DNA from: Oehlia diaphana
Lineage: Eukaryota > Glomeromycota > Glomeromycetes > Glomerales > Glomeraceae
Reading direction: 5' to 3'
DNA length: 21,554 nucleotides
Assembly: GCA_003833135.1 (NCBI GenBank)
Contig: QZLH01000360.1
Location: forward strand, 77,936-99,489
Below the pieces are notes generated by a model that had not been told where the DNA came from, ran no database searches, and worked only from the letters and a program-made list of their open reading frames with translations. Positions 17,320-21,554 of this stretch are shown one piece after another (within the stretch, counting starts at the first letter, position 1; every line of letters begins with the position of its first letter). The position numbers were made by a program, and so were the translations under genes.

Positions 17320-19014
17320 CTAATACATCTCGTCTATAAATTCATAAACTTTAATAAATAAATTATAATATTCTTTAACTTTAATGTTATATGATTCAAA
17401 TTCCTTCAATTCATCTGTCATATTAAACAACTCTTTTTGACACTGACACCGATTTCTATTAGTATGTATACTTGCGATAGCTAAATATTCAGCCCTTTTT
17501 TCTTTCATAATATATTCCTTTATATATGGTAAAATATCAGCAAGCACTAACATACTAGTCTCGAATAATAATTTCCTAACAAAAATATTTTTTAAATTTT
17601 TTAGAAATACTTCCCAAACATTTTTTGTAATCTTACCACTAAAACTTAAATTCAAAAATTCTAACTTACAAGGAAGAACATGTGTTAATCTTAAAAATAA
17701 TTCTATTGTAGATTCATTTTTTTCATCATACGGAAAATAAAAATATATGGAAAGATAATTAAGGTTTTGTACGAAAATTTTAACTGAATCTAATATATTA
17801 TGAGCTTTCTGAATACTAGATGTATATATATCAAAAAATTTAATTCTCTTACAATAATTATTAATAAGTTCTAATACTCTGTATTTTAATACGCCAACAT
17901 TTGAGTTAAATCCAATATTTTCTAAATATTCCCCAAATTTTTGAAATAATAATCGTATTGATTCAATTTGAAAATTTCTATCTTCATCCCTTGATCTGTG
18001 ATCATCTTCTTTCCTCATAAACAAAGATACTAATTTAAATGGCTTATTAACATCAATGATTTGTTGAATAAAACTAGAATTAAAAATAAGACACTCAAGT
18101 ATATGAATAGAATCTAAAACATTTAATTGTTCAAATGCCTCTTTTATATGTAATATATTTTTAAAATTAATTTTATAGAATATAATTACCTTTAAATGTT
18201 TTGAACTATTAGAACCACATATGATATTATCTAATCGTATATTATTTTCTGAAAATGGAAAGTGTGAGAAAATAAATTTTTTAAGATTTTTTTGTGAATT
18301 AGTAATCTGAGATAATTGATTATTAATTATCATGTAGTTATTACTAAAACTTTCATAATTTGAAAATCTAATATGAAGTGATGAAATTAAATTGCAATGA
18401 TAATAAAAACATTTTAAAAAATTATAATCAAATTTATATTTTATAATTTCTTCATTGAAATGAAGTTTTAAATTTTTTATATTACTAATGAATTTTGGAT
18501 TTTGTAAGATTAATTTAAAAATAGAATTAAAAAATTTTCTGCTCATAAGGTAATTAAATGCAATTTCAATTTCAAAAGTATTTAATTTAGCTTCATTTTC
18601 AATAAATACTTTAATTAATAATAAAAAAATACGTCCTTTCGAACAGGTAAACGTTTCGTTGATTTTAATCCAATTTACAATAATGGAACACATGTTTCTT
18701 GTATTTATACATTTAATAAAATTGGAATAATTAAATAATGTTTTTGAAGGAAATACATTATTGTTAATTCCACATCGATTTAATTGTGTTTTGTCTTTTT
18801 CATTTATATTATGTAAGTAAATTTCAATAAAGTGGAAGTTTTTAGGATTTTTCATTGAAAACGGGTCTTTCCATAATAATGGAATTGCCGTTTGACACCA
18901 AAATCTATTGACTAAAATACATGAACGTAATGTTGGAATGTCATCCCGTAAGTATTGTATAATATCATATGTTAATTCGGGCAAATCTCCTAACAATATT
19001 TTTGAGCATGCCAT
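17320..19014 (-). CDS. F-box protein, single exon, 564 residues
   Basis: The N-terminus carries an F-box-like domain at about residues 8-52: LGDLPELTYDIIQYL, TLRSCILVNRFWCQTA, then IPLLWKDPF. This start and domain pattern (MACSKIL...DLPEL...VNRFWC...LLWKDPF) is typical of the very large F-box family of Rhizophagus. F-box proteins act as substrate receptors of SCF ubiquitin ligases, binding Skp1 through the F-box. The rest (about 60-564) is rich in Leu, Ile, Asn and Phe with irregular leucine-rich segments such as ILHIKEAFEQLNVLDSIHIL and PCKLEFLNLSFSG, and would be the substrate-binding part. A Cys pair in NRCQCQ lies near the C-terminus. The frame is unbroken from ATG 19014 to the stop, with no intron needed. 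There is no upstream in-frame alternative start supported by the sequence. The target protein cannot be inferred. Confidence 0.88.
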   Translation of the reverse strand: MACSKILLGDLPELTYDIIQYLRDDIPTLRSCILVNRFWCQTAIPLLWKDPFSMKNPKNFHFIEIYLHNINEKDKTQLNRCGINNNVFPSKTLFNYSNFIKCINTRNMCSIIVNWIKINETFTCSKGRIFLLLIKVFIENEAKLNTFEIEIAFNYLMSRKFFNSIFKLILQNPKFISNIKNLKLHFNEEIIKYKFDYNFLKCFYYHCNLISSLHIRFSNYESFSNNYMIINNQLSQITNSQKNLKKFIFSHFPFSENNIRLDNIICGSNSSKHLKVIIFYKINFKNILHIKEAFEQLNVLDSIHILECLIFNSSFIQQIIDVNKPFKLVSLFMRKEDDHRSRDEDRNFQIESIRLLFQKFGEYLENIGFNSNVGVLKYRVLELINNYCKRIKFFDIYTSSIQKAHNILDSVKIFVQNLNYLSIYFYFPYDEKNESTIELFLRLTHVLPCKLEFLNLSFSGKITKNVWEVFLKNLKNIFVRKLLFETSMLVLADILPYIKEYIMKEKRAEYLAIASIHTNRNRCQCQKELFNMTDELKEFESYNIKVKEYYNLFIKVYEFIDEMY

Positions 19015-19581
19015 ATTTCAAACGAAGAAGGGAGTATTTTTTTATCAAATTATAATTTTTTAGTGTTGTTGCCTCAACAGGTGTTTGGATCCTATTCTAT
19101 TAATAGGTAACAAGGAATTATCATTTTAACCAATCAATTTACGGAAAATCGCAAATGGTTAATTTATGATCCGAGCAGTCGCTAAACGTGATTGTGTGAA
19201 GCAACATAATGACGATTAGTAGGATTTTGTTTAACCAAAAAAATCTAAGTCCAGATACTTATAGATTAATCTATTATTTGGAAACAGGGGCGGGATGACT
19301 GAACGTGAGTCAGCCACAAAAATTCATATGATTTTGGTACAAATTTATGTCGATCGCTTGTGATTTTTTTCTGATATCCGATTTTCATTCTTATCTGCCG
19401 TAAGGCATAACCTTTTATGTGAGTCAATTTTTAGCACAGTCATGTAAATTTTAATGCAGGCCGAATTAAACTTTGATCGGATTTCGCTACAATCGGTGCT
19501 GAACTGTGATCGGACCAAACTAAACTTACGTGACCGATCTACATATTTTTTCTTTTATTTAATAAAGAATTTTTCTAACTA
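19015..19581. other. Upstream region of the F-box gene
   Basis: No gene is seen. It would contain the promoter of the minus-strand F-box gene. A short hairpin CCTATTCTATTAATAGG lies at 19091-19107. Between 19460 and 19540 the word TGATCGGA recurs twice (near 19474 and 19508) with a related CCGATC at 19533, suggesting degraded repeat sequence. Confidence 0.45.
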
Positions 19582-19694
19582 CCACCAGGGGTGATGATCA
19601 CCGGTGGCTGAAATTATGATGATCGACCAGCATTAAAAAAATATAGTGCCGGTAAAAATTGATAATTCTGGCCAACGGTGATCACCCCCGGTGA
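19582..19694. mobile_element. Short MITE-like element with inverted termini
   Basis: The left end, CCACCAGGGGTGATGATCAC with CGGTGG following, is matched by the reverse complement of the right end, which reads CACCGGGGGTGATCACCG then TTGGCC. One three-base GAT/ATG unit differs between the arms. Similarity continues inward (GAAATTATGAT against AGAATTATCAA). The arms enclose only about 30 bases. At about 113 bases with no coding capacity it looks like a very small non-autonomous element or fold-back repeat. No clear target-site duplication is visible. Confidence 0.6.
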
Positions 19695-20174
19695 TTTGAA
19701 GTAAAAATCTAAAAAATCTATTAAATTTTTACGATTAGTAAAAAATTGGTTGTAGATTTAAGTAAATATTTTTTTTATACAATAAAATGTTTAGAAACTC
19801 ATAAGAAATTTTAGAAGTAGCTCATGCAAAGTAATATTTTGCACTCCCTCGGTTTTAGGTGTTACTTAAATCTGTATGGTATGGTTTTTTATGTATGTAC
19901 TGTATGGTATGTATGCTTTTACGCAGTATGGTTTTCAATCTATGTATGCAAATCCATACAGACTTGTAATAAACCATACATGTATGAATTTTTAGTGTAC
20001 AAAAAATAATAATACATGACAATCAATAAATGAAAACAACAAATAGTATCTTAAAATAAACATTAAAGGTTGGTAATAATTTAATTTTGTTATTTATTAA
20101 AAAAAAATTGTTCAGTTTAATGACTTTAATTTACAAATTATAATAAAAAAAACTAATCAACTTTTTTTTTAGTA
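19695..20174. repeat. Intergenic stretch with a TATGG/CCATA repeat
   Basis: From 19871 to 19910 the words TGTATGGTATG and TATGTATG recur. Inverted copies follow at 19954-19962 (CCATACAGA, complementary to TCTGTATGG at 19871-19879) and 19973-19980 (ACCATACA). This may be a small inverted-repeat element. A 61-codon frame through it is not a credible gene. The rest, up to the transposase relic, is AT-rich with nothing recognised. Confidence 0.45.
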
Positions 20175-21554
20175 TACAAAGCAGGTGATTATTTAGTATA
20201 TTATATACAGTCATCAACATATATGTGTCAAGTTCGTAGTGTAGTAGTTGATGAAACAGATTAATATGCTAAAATTAAAGGTTGATTAACTCCTCTCACA
20301 TGAAAATCTTCCAAATTGTCATTCTACTGATAATTGGCATATTCGTGGAAGTGGTAAGGAGTTGTGGTTAGTTGAAGGTGAAGCAAAATTTATTAATCCA
20401 CAGAATATAGAATGACACATTACAGTTTGGTTACGTGATATGCCAGAACCAGAAGAATATGATTATTTTATTCAAGAAATTGTATATCTCTTCAATGGCA
20501 AATGGAAATACCATAATATTATAATAAGACATCACTTACTATATGAATATATTACAATTACATAGCCACCACCATCTCAACGACATTTACCTATCATGAA
20601 AATTTTTCTTGATATTTATGTTGATGATTTTGGTACATTTTGGAATGTTTACCACTCACTAGGTGGCGTGTATTTGCAAATTGGTAATATGCTGCAATCA
20701 CATCGGAAGTCACTTAAAAATCATTTTTTAATTGGTTTTGTTCCATTTGGAGCAAATTTTGAAGATTTCATTAAACCAGTACTTCAATGTTTAGAAAGTG
20801 GCTTGGTTATGAAAACAATAAATGGTGATGTCTGGATAATTGGTGGACTTGGATGTGTTACAGCAGATCTCCCTCAGGGTAAGGTATAAAACGTCATGGG
20901 GCAAATCATGGTTGCCGAACATGTAATGTTTCACATGATCAGCTTACTAGCCTAAATTATAACTATATAGAAAATGCACGTTTTAATCAACAGACAGAAG
21001 AACGTCTTATAGAAATCAAAAATCAATGTGTAAAAGCAAGAAAAGAACAACTATCTACTGAATATGGTATATCAAACCCTGGGTCTTTCAATATACTAAA
21101 ATGGGATCGACACATTCAAACACCACAAGATGCATACCATTCTATGGCTGGAAAAGCACGAACACTTTTAGAGGCAACATTCAATATATTTAATGCAATT
21201 GGTGAAAAGGAATTTTTAAAATATTGGAAATATATTGAGAAGCCCACTAATTGGAGTCGAATGCCAAATCCAATACAACATCGGCAAAGTTTCATGTTTT
21301 CTGATGTATTAAGAATTGCAATGTTAATGCCATTTATACTTAGACGTTTTTTAAAATCTCATCATATAAAAACAGAAGCTTTGAATAATTGGCATGAAAA
21401 ACTTGGAATAAGGCAAAATTCAGCTGTGCTGAAATTATGTTCTAGGAGAACAAGATGCTAATGATTGGATTAGAGATTTTAATAATGTATATGAAGCAAA
21501 TGGTTATGCTGATGGTCAAGCAGAAAAATTGAGAAGAGCGAAACCATGTTTAAG
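20175..21554 (+). pseudogene. Broken transposase gene, probably CACTA/Tnp2-like, cut by the window end
   Basis: Protein-like segments in order: KAGDYLVYYIQSSTYMCQVR (then TAA at 20262), ELWLVEGEAKFINPQNIE (TGA at 20413), HITVWLRDMPEPEEYDYFIQ, YEYITIT (TAG at 20563), MKIFLDIYVDDFGTFWNVYH, GFVPFGANFEDFIKPVLQ, and WIIGGLGCVTADLPQG. A frameshift follows near 20880, then KRHGANHGCRTCNVSHDQLT, NILKWDRHIQTPQDAYHSMA and MPNPIQHRQSFMFSDVLRIA. A second frameshift near 21435 returns the frame, with LGEQDANDWIRDFNNVYEAN running to the window end. The order 'FVPFG, then TADLPQG, then a CxxC' resembles the core of Tnp2-type CACTA transposases, which cut and paste DNA elements. Large families of this protein occur in Rhizophagus genomes. 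With several stops and two frame breaks this copy is inactive. Confidence 0.7.

Noticed and set aside
19824..20009. 61-codon plus-strand frame
   Set aside because: Translates the TATGG/TATGTATG repeat; no domain.
1..21554. tRNA, rRNA or CRISPR array
   Set aside because: No T-loop-like GGTTCRANYCC box with a matching A box, no rRNA-like segment and no regularly spaced short repeats were seen by eye on either strand.

Overview
The window looks like nuclear DNA from a Glomeromycotina fungus (an arbuscular mycorrhizal fungus close to Rhizophagus). The DNA is strongly AT-rich and full of long A and T runs. Introns are short (64-93 bases) with GT-AG ends. The gene families are ones that are hugely expanded in Rhizophagus: TKL-like kinases with a short zinc ribbon before the WTSGNE and EWIPYNQF motifs, an F-box protein beginning MACSKIL, and a BTB-BACK protein. 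The organism assignment rests on recognising these families, not on a database search.

Layout, left to right. 1-98: end of a TCGATT-rich repeat. 550-1531 (minus): broken BTB-BACK relic, bracketed by a 13-base inverted repeat at 453-465 and 1837-1849. 2303-6512 (plus): an eight-exon kinase gene in which one exon-sized module (zinc ribbon plus kinase N-lobe) is repeated in tandem, followed by a single catalytic C-lobe. One in-frame TAA at 5850-5852 separates the array from the C-lobe. 6950-8756 (minus): a decayed coding relic of unknown family, split by a 275-base GGACCG-rich insertion at 7272-7546. 9463-9529: nested palindromes. 9992-11628 (minus): an apparently intact four-exon kinase of the same family; its last two exons are too short to show as long ORFs. 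11629-13369: AT-rich and without a recognisable gene. 13370-13995: tandem repeats of a pyrimidine-rich block joined to a very G-rich tract. 14000-17319: no gene seen. 17320-19014 (minus): intact single-exon F-box gene. 19582-19694: short element with terminal inverted repeats. 19871-19980: TATGG/CCATA repeat. 20175-21554 (plus): broken transposase, probably CACTA/Tnp2-like, running off the window.

How the parts relate: the two kinase genes share the same domain order and the intron between helix alphaC and strand beta4, so they are paralogues, but they differ greatly in repeat number. In the array gene every internal module exon is in phase 0 at both ends, and several introns still resemble one another, so the array most likely grew by tandem duplication of an exon plus its intron. 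Only the last N-lobe keeps a good glycine loop. The rest of the window is repeats, mobile-element debris and gene relics, as expected for a fast-changing accessory region. The kinase array is the most unusual object here.
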